Shown here: positions 47,115-57,283 of the stretch, piece after piece | Layout: each line of letters opens with the position of its first letter | Position numbering within the stretch: position 1 is the first letter of the stretch | Source of the DNA: UBA7985 sp038141425 | Lineage (GTDB): Bacteria; Pseudomonadota; Alphaproteobacteria; UBA7985 | Reading direction: 5' to 3' | NCBI GenBank assembly: GCA_038141425.1 | Contig: JAYQIC010000010.1 | Coordinates: 62,001-126,000, forward strand | DNA length: 64,000 bases | The notes under the pieces: generated by a model | The model's input: the letters and a program-made list of their open reading frames with translations, nothing else | Told to the model about the DNA's origin: nothing | Databases searched by the model: none | Translations under genes and position numbers: made by a program

Positions 47115-49381
47115 ATGTCCGGACCGGCTGACAACGACGATCTGCTGAACAACGACGGCGGTGACATCCGCGATGTGAATTTCGGCGCCGCCCTCTCTGA
47201 GCGCTATCTTGCCTACGCCCTGTCGACCATCATGTCGCGCTCCCTGCCCGACGTGCGCGACGGCCTGAAGCCGGTCCAGCGGCGCGTGCTCTACGCTATG
47301 CGCCAGCTCAAGGTCGACCCCAGCGCCAGCCCCCGCAAGTGCGCGACCATCGTTGGTGAGGTCATCGGTAAGTATCACCCACACGGCGATACCGCGATCT
47401 ACGACGCGCTGGTGCGGCTGGCGCAGGATTTCGTCCAGCGCTACCCGCTGATCAACGGCCAGGGCAACTTCGGCAACATCGACGGCGATAACGCCGCCGC
47501 TTACCGGTACACCGAAGCCAAGCTGACCGAAATCGCCGCGATGCTTCTGCGCAACATCGACGAAGACGCTGTCGATTTCCGCGATACCTACAACGGCGAG
47601 GAAAAGGAACCGGTGGTCCTGCCGGCGGCCTTCCCGAACCTGCTCGCCAACGGCACGCAGGGGATCGCCGTGGGCATGGCGACAGCCGTGCCACCGCACA
47701 ACGTCGGTGAGCTGCTGGGGGCCTTGCGCCACCTGATCGACAATCCCAAGGCAACCGTCGAGGACCTGATGGCCTTCGTTCCCGGGCCGGACTTTCCGAC
47801 CGGCGGACTGCTGGTCGAGGACGCCGACACGCTGCAGGAGGTTTACGAAACCGGTCGCGGGTCGATGCGGCTACGCGCCCGCTGGGAGGTCGAAAAGCTC
47901 AAGGCCGGCACCTGGCAGATCGCGGTGACTGAGATCCCCTACCAGGTCGCCAAGGGGCGCCTGCTGGAAAAGGCTGGCGAGCTGATCTCCGCCAAGAAGC
48001 TGCACCTGTGCGCCGACATCCGCGGACGAGTCCACCGCCGACGTCCGCATCGTGATCGAGCCCAAGAGCCGCAACGTCGAGCCCGCGCACCTGATGGAAA
48101 GCCTGTTCCGGAACACCGACCTTGAAGTCCGGATCCCGATGAACCTGAACGTCCTCAATGCCGATACCGTACCGGGCGTGCTGAACCTGCGCGAGGCACT
48201 GGGGGCCTTCCTCGACCACCGCCACGAAGTGCTGATCCGCCGCTCGCGCTACCGCTTGGGTGAAATCGACACCCACCTCGAGCGGGTCGAGGGCCTGATG
48301 GTGGTTTTCCTGAACCTCGACGAGGTGATCCGCATCATCCGCGAGGAAGACGATCCGCGCGCCGAGCTGATCCGCACCTTCGACCTTACCGAGGCGCAGG
48401 GCGAATATATCCTCAACACCCGGCTGCGCTCGCTGCGCAAGCTTGAGGAGATGAAGCTGCGCGAAGAGCGTGAGGCACTGCTCAAAGAACGCTCGGAGAT
48501 TGAAGACCTGCTCGACAACCGCCGCGCGCAGTGGAAGACCATCCGCCGCGAATTCGACGAGCTCGAGGCTGTCCTGAACAAGAAGGCACCGGACTGGATG
48601 GCCGCGCCGCACCACCATTGCCGGCGCCGCGCCGGTAGGTCGACATGCCGGACGAGGCACTGGTCGAGCGCGAAGCCATCACCGTGGTGCTCTCCGCGCA
48701 TGGGCTGGCTGCGTGCGCTGCGCGGACACGGCCACGTCGCCGATGAGATCAAGTACCGCGATGGCGACAAGGGGCGCTTTGTCGTCCCCGCCTACACCAC
48801 CGACAAGCTGATCGTTCTGACCGACCAGGGGCGCTGCCACACCGTTGGCGCGGACAAACTGCCCTCAGGGCGGTGCTTCGGCGCACCGCTGAGCCTGACC
48901 GTTGAGCTGGCAGCCGGGGCCAAGGTCATCGCCCTCTTTCCCAGCCCGCAAAGACGGGCGCCTGCTGGCAGCGTCCGACGGGCGCGGGCTTCATTGCGCC
49001 CGAGCCTGAGATGGATCTCCAACCAGAAGGCCGGCAAGCAGGTCCTCAACCCCGGTAAGGGCGCGGCCGCAACCCTCGCCTACGACGTGGAGCCCGCGCA
49101 CGATGCCGTCGCTGTCGTCGGCACAAACCGCAAGATGCTGGTCTTCGCGCTGAGCGAACTGCCGGAGATGTCCAAGGGTCGGGGCGTCAAGCTCCAGCAC
49201 TACTCAAAGGGCGATATGGCCGACGCAAAGACCGTTTTCGATGGAAGAGGGCCTGACCTGGGCCTGGGGTCAGGGCAAGACCCGGACCTTCACCGAGTAC
49301 GCGGAAGTCTCTGGCGCAAGGGCTTCCGCTGGACGTGCCGCGCCTTCAGGCTTCACCAAGAATGGCTTATTTGGCGGCTGA
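47115..49381 (+). CDS. parC: DNA topoisomerase IV subunit A, multiple frameshifts
   Basis: About 755 residues after repair, a normal ParC length. The breakage-reunion domain has SERYLAYALSTIMSRSLPDV, VGEVIGKYHPHGDTAIYDAL and the active-site Tyr in AAAYRYTEAKL. The ALSTIMSRSLPDVRDGLKPV form and the lack of a GyrA-box favour ParC over GyrA. After about residue 300 the frame shifts repeatedly (near 48030, 48610, 48700, 48950, 49000 and 49245). The C-terminal beta-pinwheel is traceable through VVLSA, LRALRGHGHVADEIKYRDGD, NQKAGKQVLNPGKG and EMSKGRGVKLQHY to GFTKNGLFGG. Since the gene is essential, the breaks are almost certainly errors. Confidence 0.93.
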
Positions 49382-49629
49382 TTGCACATATTTGGCTTAT
49401 TAGCCGGTTTTTTTGCTGTTTTAGCGTCACAATCCTGTCAATTAGCGATCATCTGTGCGTCCAACGCAAGGATCCTTCGCGTTTCATGGGGCTTCAACTC
49501 CTTAACCTATGCGTCTAAATCATGGATCGAAGGTTGAGGAGCGGTCCACCACCCGCCGATCAGCCCCAGAGAAAAACCAGCGTATCCCCGGGCAAAGCCC
49601 TGAGATCGCACCAGACAAAGGAGCCGACC

Positions 49630-49788
49630 ATGAGCCTGTTCGCCAACGTTTCCGAACGCTTTGCCCGTTACCAGGAAACCCGCCGTACCATTCGTGAACT
49701 GTCACGCCTCTCTGACCGTGACCTTCATGACCTCGGCATCACCCGCGCCAGCATTCCTTCGCTGGCCCGCACTGGTCGCCGTGGCTGA
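49630..49788 (+). CDS. DUF1127 small protein
   Basis: A 52-residue protein with the compact DUF1127 core LSRLSDRDLHDLGITRASI. Such proteins are frequent in Alphaproteobacteria; some bind RNA or influence phosphate and nitrogen responses, but this one's role is unknown. ATG 49630 follows AAAGGAGC. The 248-base stretch between parC and this gene shows only AT-rich promoter-like DNA and a weak hairpin before a T tract (near 49395-49412). Confidence 0.88.
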   Translation: MSLFANVSERFARYQETRRTIRELSRLSDRDLHDLGITRASIPSLARTGRRG

Positions 49789-49889
49789 GTGCACTACATG
49801 ACAGTATAAGGCGATAACGGACCACCTCCTCCCGGTCTTTTATCCCTTCGCCGGACCGTCGCTCCTCCCACCATAGACGTTCCTGCCAG

Positions 49890-49936
49890 ACGGGCCTGCT
49901 GAAACTCTCCTCCCCTCAGCAGGCCCGTTTTATTTT
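49890..49936 (+). terminator. Strong Rho-independent terminator downstream of DUF1127
   Basis: A perfect 13-bp stem (49890-49902 pairing with 49916-49928; ACGGGCCTGCTGA and its complement) with a 13-base loop is followed by TTTTATTTT. It lies about 100 bases after the DUF1127 stop. Confidence 0.9.
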
Positions 49937-49951
49937 CTCCTGATCGACATG

Positions 49952-49990
49952 AAAAACCCCCGCTGCTCCAGTGAGCCACAGGGGTTTTTT
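49952..49990 (-). terminator. Rho-independent terminator of the tpa-like gene
   Basis: AAAAACCCC (49952-49960) pairs with GGGGTTTTT (49981-49989). On the minus strand the hairpin follows the aminotransferase stop by 25 bases and ends in a run of five Ts. The extended A:T part of the stem could also serve the plus strand. Confidence 0.85.
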
Positions 49991-50014
49991 CTTAGGCCGA
50001 ACTGTTGAAGGTGA

Positions 50015-51403
50015 TCAGGCGAGCACCCGCCCCATCGCGCCGTCAATGGCGGAGATCACCTCATCCATATCGGACTTGGTCGAAATCAGCGCCGGGCTCA
50101 GGCACAGCGTGTTGTTGAAGCCGGCAAGTGAGCGGTTGGTCGCGCCGATGATCACGGCGTTATTCTGCATACAGTCGGCGACAATGCCCTGCACCAGACT
50201 TTCGTCCAGCGGCTCGCGGGTTTCCACGTCTTTGACCAGTTCCAGTCCCTGGAACAGGCCCTTGCCCCGCACCTGCCCGGAAACCTTGGGGAAACGCGCT
50301 GCCAGCTCTTCGAGCTGCCCGAACAGGTACTCGCCAATCTCGGTGCAGTTCTCGAGCAGCTTCTCGTCTTCGAGGATGCGCATGTTCTCCAGCGCTGCCG
50401 CCGGACCGCCGGTGCAACCGCCAAAGGTGGAGATATCGCGGAAGTAGGACATCGGGTCGTCCGCATTGTCCTTGAACATGTCGAACACCGCTTCGGTGGT
50501 CACGGTGCAGGAAATAGCGGCGTAGCCCGAGGCAACACCCTTGGCCATGGTCACCATGTCGGGCTCGATCCCGAACTGCTGGTAGCCGAACCACGAACCG
50601 GTGCGACCCAGACCGCAGACCACTTCGTCAATGATCAGCAGGATTTCGTACTGCTTGCAGATTTCCTGCACCCGCTCCCAGTAGCCTTCGGGCGGCGTGA
50701 TCACCCCGCCACCGGCTGTGATAGGCTCGAGCACCAGCGCGCCAACGGTGTCCGCACCTTCGCGCAGGATGACCTCTTCGATCGCGTTGGCCGCCCGTAC
50801 GCCGTAGTCCTGCACGTCGCCGAACTGCGAGCGGTATTCCAGGCAGTGCGGCACTTCCACGAAGCCATCGGGGAACGGGCCATACTGGTCCTTGCGCTGA
50901 TCCTGTCCGCCCGAGGCGAGCGCTGCGATGGTCGTGCCATGGTAGTCGCGCTGGCGGTAGAGGATCTTCTGCTTCTTACCGCCATACTTGTTGTGGCTGA
51001 TCTGGCGGACGATCTTGTAAGCCTTCTCGTTCGCCTCGGACCCGGAGTTGGAGTAGTAGACCCGGCTCAGGCCCGGCATCTTCTCGATCAGGCGTTCGGC
51101 AAAGCGCGCACCGGGGATCGTGCCCATGGCGCCGGCGAAGTAGTTCATCTTCAGCAGCTGATCGCGCACGGCGTCAGCGATTTCCGCCCGGCCATAGCCA
51201 ACATTCACGGTCCAGACACCGCCCGAGGTGGCATCAAGGTGCTCGCGCCCCTTTTGGTTCCAAACCCGGTTGCCCTTGCCTTCGATGATGATCAGCGGGT
51301 CAACACTGTCGAATTTCTTATGCTGGGTCAGGTGGTGCCAGACGTTGGCACGGTCTGCTTCGACGATGCCGGAGTAGTCGTTCCCGTAGTTCAGATCCAT
51401 CAT
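50015..51403 (-). CDS. tpa: Class III aminotransferase, taurine-pyruvate aminotransferase-like
   Basis: A 462-residue PLP enzyme. ANVWHHLTQHKKFDSVDPLI, LDATSGGVWTVNVGYGRAEI and the PLP-pocket elements YYSNSGSEANEKAYKIVRQI and LLIIDEVVCGLGRTG closely resemble Bilophila taurine:pyruvate aminotransferase. The PLP Lys is in MVTMAKGVASGYA. Taurine would be converted to sulfoacetaldehyde and pyruvate to alanine. The usual partners (xsc, pta, taurine transporters) are not in the window, so another omega-amine substrate remains possible. The start at 51403 follows GGGAGAAG; the upstream 15 residues of the longer frame are not conserved. The frame is intact. Confidence 0.85.
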   Translation of the reverse strand: MMDLNYGNDYSGIVEADRANVWHHLTQHKKFDSVDPLIIIEGKGNRVWNQKGREHLDATSGGVWTVNVGYGRAEIADAVRDQLLKMNYFAGAMGTIPGARFAERLIEKMPGLSRVYYSNSGSEANEKAYKIVRQISHNKYGGKKQKILYRQRDYHGTTIAALASGGQDQRKDQYGPFPDGFVEVPHCLEYRSQFGDVQDYGVRAANAIEEVILREGADTVGALVLEPITAGGGVITPPEGYWERVQEICKQYEILLIIDEVVCGLGRTGSWFGYQQFGIEPDMVTMAKGVASGYAAISCTVTTEAVFDMFKDNADDPMSYFRDISTFGGCTGGPAAALENMRILEDEKLLENCTEIGEYLFGQLEELAARFPKVSGQVRGKGLFQGLELVKDVETREPLDESLVQGIVADCMQNNAVIIGATNRSLAGFNNTLCLSPALISTKSDMDEVISAIDGAMGRVLA

Positions 51404-51583
51404 ACTTCTCCCGATAGACGGCGCAGCGAGGCCGCAAAGGCCAGCCAACGTCTCAATGCCTGCAAGAATGCTAAGTCACCGCTTAAAGAAACTCAAAGCG
51501 ACGTTTCCGCTCAAGCATCCGCGACAGGGCGTATCCTAATCGGGGTCGCTTTTAAATTGCAAGCCCGGATCGCTGAACAATTT

Positions 51584-52624
51584 TCAGGAGGCATCGTCGC
51601 GCGGCGCCTCGCGCTTGGCGGCCTTGAGCCGCGCCCGCTGACGCTCCCGGCTTTCCGTTGTGCCGTTGTCAAAGCTGCCGAACCAGACGTCCCACGGCAT
51701 CTCCGAGGTGCCGTAGTTACACTCGAAATGCCGGTGGTGGAGCTGGTGGAAGAAGTCACCGGCCTTAAGCCGCTCCCGGTCCAGGATCACCACCTTCTCG
51801 AACCCGGAGTGGGAGAACGGCGGGCTGAGGTGCTCGTAGCATACGTGGAAAGTGAACAGCAGCGGGGTCGTTGGCACCACAAAATGGATCATGACCGACG
51901 AATAGTAGAGCACATGCTCAATGGGGTGCATGGACACACCGGACCAGGGACCGACGTTGACGTTCTTGTGGTGCAGGCGGTGGGCAAGCCGGTACAGCGG
52001 CGGCCAGTGCAGGAATCGATGCACCCAGTAGAAGTGCAGGCTGCTCCACGCTGGGATCACCAGCAACAGTACCGCAAACCCGACGATGGACCACGGCTGA
52101 TCCAGCGAAAGCCGGAAGCTGGGCACCACGCCGTTCGCTGCGGCCCAGTGATACATGACCTCGAACGCCGTGATCAGTGTCGTTCCGCTGACGAGGCTGA
52201 AGAAGACGTTCTCGTGCACCTGATTGTTGAACAGGAACTGGCGGTTTGACCGGGCCTGATCGCGCGGGTCGAACTTTAGCGTCTTCCCCTGCCCGGCAAG
52301 CGTGATGAAGTAAAGGTGCAGCCCGCCCGCGATCAACGTGATCAACACGCCGTTGCGTAGCCATATTTCCAGCATCCATCCAGCAGCAAGCGTCTTCATC
52401 CGCTCTGCATCGGGCAGCAGCAGGTTTCCAACAATCGCGCAGAGGAACAGGATCACCATGGGCGTAAACCGCAGCCAGGTTGCGCCGATCCAGCCCAGTG
52501 CCGCTGCCGGACGCGGAGGCCAGGCAAAAGCCGGGTTCACACCGATGGGCAAATTGGGATTGTGGCTCCAGCCGCGGGCCTCGCCGCGGGCAATGGGTGT
52601 ATCCGGGGTTTGGTTGCCGCTCAC
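51584..52624 (-). CDS. Sterol desaturase/fatty acid hydroxylase superfamily protein
   Basis: A 346-residue integral membrane di-iron protein. Histidine boxes are WVHRFLHWPPLYRLAHRLHH, HPIEHVLYY and FHQLHHRHFECNYG. Several hydrophobic helices precede them (about 60-125 and 170-215). Members hydroxylate or desaturate lipids; the substrate cannot be told here. The start is set at GTG 52624 (VSGNQTPDTP) with GAGGTG just upstream; the longer frame to 52684 adds 20 residues without clear support. It is upstream of the aminotransferase on the same strand but 180 bases away. Confidence 0.87.
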   Translation of the reverse strand: MSGNQTPDTPIARGEARGWSHNPNLPIGVNPAFAWPPRPAAALGWIGATWLRFTPMVILFLCAIVGNLLLPDAERMKTLAAGWMLEIWLRNGVLITLIAGGLHLYFITLAGQGKTLKFDPRDQARSNRQFLFNNQVHENVFFSLVSGTTLITAFEVMYHWAAANGVVPSFRLSLDQPWSIVGFAVLLLVIPAWSSLHFYWVHRFLHWPPLYRLAHRLHHKNVNVGPWSGVSMHPIEHVLYYSSVMIHFVVPTTPLLFTFHVCYEHLSPPFSHSGFEKVVILDRERLKAGDFFHQLHHRHFECNYGTSEMPWDVWFGSFDNGTTESRERQRARLKAAKREAPRDDAS

Positions 52625-52768
52625 TGCACCTCGCCTTTCCTGCGCTGTGACGCATACAAATCGATGCGCCCACCCTGCCATCAAACGTTAGTTGGGCGGG
52701 GCCTTCCCCCTCAATACCGGCATGGGCGGCGCTGGCAGCAAAGTCGGTAATCCGCCCTCGGAAACCGA

Positions 52769-54179
52769 CTAAGCCGGCAACGTCAGCAACCGGATCCCGG
52801 CCATGGACTGCGCCACCCGAAAAACCTGCTGGGCGTAGCCGAATTCATTGTCGTACCAGACGTAAACCACCGCACGCCTCCCCTCGACGATGGTCGCAGC
52901 GCCGTCGATCACCCCGGCGTGGCGGCTGCCCACGAGGTCGGACGAAACCAGTTCCGTCGACCAGCGAAATCCAATCTGCTTTTGCGTATCGGGCGCCACC
53001 GAGGCGGCCTCCAGCGCCGCATTGACGGCCTCAACGCTGGTTTCCCGCGTCAGGCTGAGGTTGAGGATCGCCATAGATACGTTCGGCGTCGGCACGCGGA
53101 TGGCGTTGCCGGTGAGCTTTCCTGCCAGCGCCGGGTAGGCCTTGGCCACAGCCGCCGCCGCACCGGTCGAGTTTATGACCATGTTGAGTCCCGCTGCCCG
53201 GCCACGCCGGTCGGCTTTGTGGAAGTTATCGATCAGATTCTGGTCGTTGGTATAGGCATGGACGGTTTCGATATGGCCCTGTTCAATGCCGAAGGCCTTG
53301 TCGAGCACGGCCAGAACCGGCGACGCCGCGTTGGTGGTGCAGGACGCCGCCGAAACTATGCGCTGCCCCCCGATCTGACCATCGTTGACCCCATAGACGA
53401 TGTTCGGAATATCGCCCTTGGCCGGTGCGGTCAGCAGCACCTTGCCGATGCCATTGCTGCGCAGGTGCTGGCCGAGCCCGCTCTCGTCCTTCCACACCCC
53501 GGTGTTGTCGATCAGGATGGCGTCACTGATCCCCAGCGCGCCGTAGTCGATCGCACCGGGATCGGGCGCGTAGATGAAAGGAATGCGGTTGCCATTGGCA
53601 ATCAGTGCCAGACCATCTTCATCGACCTCGATGGTTGCATTGAAAGCGCCGTGAATACTGTCGGTGCGCAGTAGCGAAGCGCGCTTGCGCAAATCGGCGA
53701 CCGGATCACGCCCCGGGCGACAGACCACCGCCCGCAGCCGCATCAGCGCTGCCGGGCCTGAGCGCTCGATAAAGGTCCGCGCCAGCAATCGCCCGATCCG
53801 ACCAAAGCCATAGAGCACCACGTCACGCGGGTTCTTCGGGTGGTCCTGCGCGTTGGCCTGATCCCGGAGATCTTCCAGACGCGTCTGCGGATCATCCGCG
53901 CCAGTCGCTCGCGACCAACTGACCAACATCAATGCGGCAGGGTTTGATGTCCCGCTCAAGCAAGGCTTCGACCAGCGGCAGGGTCTGATCAAGACCAACC
54001 CCGGCAGCGCGGTGCAGGATGATCATATCGTTGGCTGTGCCCCCGAGCGTCACCCGCCCCCGCACCCTTACGAGCACGCCATTCAGCCGATTGAGCTGGG
54101 TGACGGCGAGCGCAAAGCGCTCCGCCAGCGACTGTTCTTGTGTCCAGGCGGTCATCGCCGCGTCGGTGGATCCGGGCAT
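52769..54179 (-). CDS. Long-form glyceraldehyde-3-phosphate dehydrogenase, one frameshift
   Basis: About 470 residues after repair. The N-terminal 100 residues (EQSLAERFALAVTQLNRLNG, then HRAAGVGLDQTLPLVEALLE and PCRIDVGQL) form the extra domain of the long GapDH branch known from Pseudomonas and Vibrio. The Rossmann motif is VVLYGFGRIGRLLAR and the active-site Cys is in SAASCTTNAASP; TVHAYTNDQNLIDNFHK is diagnostic of this branch. The frame breaks near 53895 between SDWRG and ADDPQTRLEDL. This branch is often used in gluconeogenesis. The 230 bases beyond the start hold nothing supported. Confidence 0.92.
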
Positions 54180-54408
54180 GGGGCTTCTCCGTTTGCTTGC
54201 CCTAGGTGTGCCCGCCCGGGTGATTGTCGATCAAGCGAGAGGCAGCCCCTATGCATTTGCCAATCTGCCGAGCCTGCGCATGGCGGATCTGAACCGGAAT
54301 GTGCGCACCCCCTCCATCTCGCGCCGACTGAATCATGTGTTACAGTTCGCGGGCTTTGTCCCCGGACGCAGCGCAGCGCAGTCCAACGCAAACACGGAAC
54401 TCAGACGA

Positions 54409-54985
54409 ATGACCGCACCATCACAAGTTCGCTTTCCCCAGCCCGCGCTGACCGACCTGCCCGAGGATCTGCGCACCCGCATCCTCGCGGTTCAGGGAAA
54501 AAGCAGGGTTCGTGCCCAATGTGTTTCTAAGCTTGGCGCACCGACCCGATGAATTCCGGGCATTCTTCGCCTACCACGATGCGGTGATGGAGCGCGCCGA
54601 CAGCGGCCTGAGCAAGGGCGAGCGCGAGATGATCGTGACGGCTACCTCCGCGCTCAACAACTGCCTCTACTGTGTTGTTGCCCACGGTGCTGTGCTGCGC
54701 ATTCGGGAGAAGGACCCGCTGATCGCCGATCAGATCGCGATCAACCACCGCAAGGCCCCCATCTCTGACCGTCAGAAGGTGATGCTGGACTTTGCGCTCA
54801 AGGTCGCAGGCCCCGACTCGCACGCCGTTGACGAGGCTGACTTCGCCAAGCTGAAGGCCGCAGGTTTCAGCCGCGAGGATATCTGGGACATTGCCGCCAT
54901 CACCGGCTTCTATGGACTGTCCAACCGCATGGCCAACGTCATCGGAATGATGCCCAACGCCGAGTTCTACACCATGGGCCGGTGA
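54409..54985 (+). CDS. AhpD-like peroxidase-related protein (carboxymuconolactone decarboxylase fold), frameshifted
   Basis: About 192 residues. The CxxC with its His proton relay is in NNCLYCVVAHGAVLR, typical of AhpD-like peroxidase-related enzymes. The N-terminal part (FPQPALTDLPEDLRTRILAV) is in another frame. Removing one A from the five-A run at 54499-54503 joins it to GFVPNVFLSLAHRP. The ATG at 54409 is the likely start. The protein probably protects against peroxides but its reductant is unknown. Confidence 0.9.
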
Positions 54986-55135
54986 AGCCACCCGACGCGT
55001 CAATCCGTTGGCTGATCCGTTCACCTTTCCTTGAACGCTGCGACTTTTGGCTTGCATGGCCTAGGTTATGCCACCCTCGCGCACTACCTTCTTCCACGAC
55101 CGGTTCTGACCAACGCCTGCGCGAAAGGAAAACAC

Positions 55136-55660
55136 GTGTACAGCAGAATTAAAGACGGCACTCTCGTGATCGACCGCCGCGACGTCATCCGTGGTGGCTT
55201 TGCGGCCGCAGCCCTCGCCGTCGCCGTTCCCGGCCTAGCCTATGGCAAGGGAGACGTCCCCACCGGCGAGACCGAAATCATCGACCTGATGGACGCCAGC
55301 GCCATCGACGTGTCAGCGCTCCAGCCCGGCGAGATGGTCGTGGTGTGGATGAACAGCACTTTCGTCGGCATCCTGCACCGGACCGCTGAGCAGCAAGCGG
55401 CGGCGGCGGCCGAAGCCGGCGCGCTGTCAGGGGAAAGCGATGCCGACCGGGTCGTCGATCCCGCCTACCTCGTGGCCGAACTCAAGTGCCTGCACCGGGG
55501 CTGCTACGTCGGCTACATCGACACCCCGGAAGCGGCCTTCAAGTGCCCGTGCCACCGCACCACATTCGACACCTCAGGGCGCGTGATCAAAGGGAAGACC
55601 GATAAATCCCTGCCGTTTGTGCCGCACAGCGTCAGCGAAGGCGTGGTGACCTTCCTCTGA
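55136..55660 (+). CDS. Tat-exported Rieske iron-sulfur protein, not part of a bc1 operon
   Basis: A 174-residue protein. A twin-arginine signal and hydrophobic segment (DRRDVIRGGFAAAALAVAVP) resemble the anchor of ubiquinol-cytochrome c reductase Rieske subunits. The cluster motifs are CLHRGC and CPCHRTTFD. No cytochrome b or c1 gene adjoins, so it is an orphan: either a bc1 subunit encoded alone or a separate periplasmic redox protein. GTG 55136 after AAAGGAAA is the chosen start; an earlier in-frame start at 55031 would add 35 residues before the Tat signal. Confidence 0.85.
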   Translation: MYSRIKDGTLVIDRRDVIRGGFAAAALAVAVPGLAYGKGDVPTGETEIIDLMDASAIDVSALQPGEMVVVWMNSTFVGILHRTAEQQAAAAAEAGALSGESDADRVVDPAYLVAELKCLHRGCYVGYIDTPEAAFKCPCHRTTFDTSGRVIKGKTDKSLPFVPHSVSEGVVTFL

Positions 55661-55700
55661 TCGTAGACAGCCAGCAGCCATAAGCAGCTGCGCGCGTTTC

Positions 55701-55736
55701 AAGGGCTATGGCCGCAGCTGGTCATAGCCCTTTTTT
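55701..55736 (+). terminator. Rho-independent terminator after the Rieske gene
   Basis: AAGGGCTATG pairs with CATAGCCCTT (10 bp; 55701-55710 with 55723-55732) around a 12-base loop, followed by a T run to 55736. It is about 40 bases after the Rieske stop. Confidence 0.92.
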
Positions 55737-55879
55737 GCTGCGCTCACCCCCGCTTCCTGCAACATGTCGCTGTCATGCCGTGGTCTGAATAGCGCCGGAC
55801 TGACGACGCATTTGACTTGCAGTTCGAAACCAGAATGATTGGGTGACCCGACCCATGGCCGGTGAGGAGACAGCCAACC

Positions 55880-56296
55880 GTGGCAGCAGAGACCGACCTC
55901 CACCGCTTGCTGGCGACCATGCAACCGACCCTGAGCCCGGAGACCTACGTCTTTTGCAGCCTCAAGGACATGGATCGTCTGGGGACGCTAAAGCCCCGGA
56001 TGCTCTTCGTCGAGGCCGAGGGGCTGACCCTGATCATTGAACGGGAAGCGGCGCTGGCCGAAGACCTCGCGTTTGAGTTTGAATGTCGGATGATCACGTT
56101 GAACGTTCACTCAGCGCTGGAAGGCGTCGGCTTTCTGGCAAGGGTGATCCCGGCACTGGCGGACCTCGGGATGGGTGTGAACCCGGTCGCAGGTTTCTAC
56201 CACGACCATCTGTTCGTCCCTGCCGACCGGGCGCAGGATGCGCTGCGTTGCCTGCAATCCATAAGCAGCAAGGCCGCCGCGACCCTTTCAGCCTAG
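55880..56296 (+). CDS. ACT-domain protein
   Basis: A 138-residue protein with two ACT-like modules in the DUF2241/ACT_3 style: MQPTLSPETYVFCSLKD, then GLTLIIEREAALAEDL and HSALEGVGFLARVIPALADL. Such proteins may bind amino acids, but no target is known. The GTG at 55880 follows GAGGAG; an in-frame GTG at 55862 is less well placed. It converges with the persulfide-dioxygenase-like gene. Confidence 0.85.
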   Translation: MAAETDLHRLLATMQPTLSPETYVFCSLKDMDRLGTLKPRMLFVEAEGLTLIIEREAALAEDLAFEFECRMITLNVHSALEGVGFLARVIPALADLGMGVNPVAGFYHDHLFVPADRAQDALRCLQSISSKAAATLSA

Positions 56297-56317
56297 ACCG
56301 ACAACAGCCTTGGGCAG

Positions 56318-57190
56318 TTAGTTGCCAAAGCCATTAACCGGGATTTTCAGGTAGCGCTGGCCATTTTCCTCAGCTGGCGGCATCTCGCCGCCTCGCATGT
56401 TGACCTGCACGCTGGGCAGGATCAGGCGCGGCATCCCGAGCTTCGCATCCCGCTCCTCGCGCATCTGCACAAAGGTCGCCATATCCTGTCCGTTGCCCAC
56501 GTGGACGTTGCGGGCCTTCTGCTCGCCGATGGTGCTTTCCCAGGCGAAGTCTTCGCGGCCGGGTGCCTTGTAGTCGTGCGCAGTAAACACGCGGGTCTCA
56601 TCGGGGAGCTCGAACAGCCGCTGGATCGAGCGGTACAGATCCTCAGCGCTACCGCCGGGGAAGTCGGTCCGCGCCGTGCCGAAGTCTGGCATGAAAATGG
56701 TGTCACCGACGAAAACCGCGTCACCGATGAGGTAACTCAGGCAAGCGGGCGTATGGCCGGGCGTATGGATAACCGACAGCGGCAGGGAGCCGATGGTCAA
56801 CTCATCCCCGTCACTGAGCAGGAGATCAAACTGACTGCCATCGCGCTCAAAGGCCGTGCCTTCATTAAAGACCTTACCAAAGGTTTCCTGCACTTCCGTG
56901 ATGTGGGCACCGATCCCGATTTTGCCGCCAATCTGCTCCTGAATATAAGGGGCCGCCGACAAGTGATCGGCGTGAACGTGGGTCTCGAGGATCAATGAAA
57001 CTTCCCGCTCCTGCTCCCGCACCGCGGCGATAACCGCGTCCGCCGAAGCGGTCGAAGTCTGGCCCGAGGCCTGATCGTAGTCGAGCACTGAGTCGATGAT
57101 GGCGCTCTCGGCAGATCCAGGATCGGATACCAGATAAGACACCGTGTTCGTATCGTTATCGAAGAATGCCTGTATGGTCGCGCTGATCAC
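56318..57190 (-). CDS. MBL-fold hydrolase, persulfide dioxygenase (ETHE1/Blh)-like
   Basis: A 290-residue protein with the metal motifs ETHVHADHLSAAPYI (HxHxDH), HTPGHTPACLSYL and GDTIFMPDFGTARTDFPGG, plus FTAHDYKAPGRE. This pattern fits the ETHE1/Blh group, which oxidises glutathione persulfide to sulfite. The start is GTG 57190 with GGAGAA upstream; a 22-residue extension in the open frame has no support. It is divergent from a split YeeE/YedE sulfur transporter across a 94-base, AT-rich gap, an arrangement expected of a sulfide-response operon. Confidence 0.9.
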   Translation of the reverse strand: MISATIQAFFDNDTNTVSYLVSDPGSAESAIIDSVLDYDQASGQTSTASADAVIAAVREQEREVSLILETHVHADHLSAAPYIQEQIGGKIGIGAHITEVQETFGKVFNEGTAFERDGSQFDLLLSDGDELTIGSLPLSVIHTPGHTPACLSYLIGDAVFVGDTIFMPDFGTARTDFPGGSAEDLYRSIQRLFELPDETRVFTAHDYKAPGREDFAWESTIGEQKARNVHVGNGQDMATFVQMREERDAKLGMPRLILPSVQVNMRGGEMPPAEENGQRYLKIPVNGFGN

Positions 57191-57283
57191 TACTTTTTCT
57201 CCTGAAACCGGCTCGTAATTTATATTGATCTCAGTTAATATGTAAGAGCAAACCAAGCTCGTTCGTCAAGGATAACATCACCC

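Noticed and set aside
50846..52249. A 467-codon plus-strand open frame opposite the aminotransferase and desaturase genes
   Set aside because: It spans two well-supported minus-strand genes and has no recognisable domain or ribosome binding site.
54180..54408. Possible short coding region between GAPDH and the AhpD-like gene
   Set aside because: The open frame continues from antisense GAPDH sequence and shows no start signal or homology.
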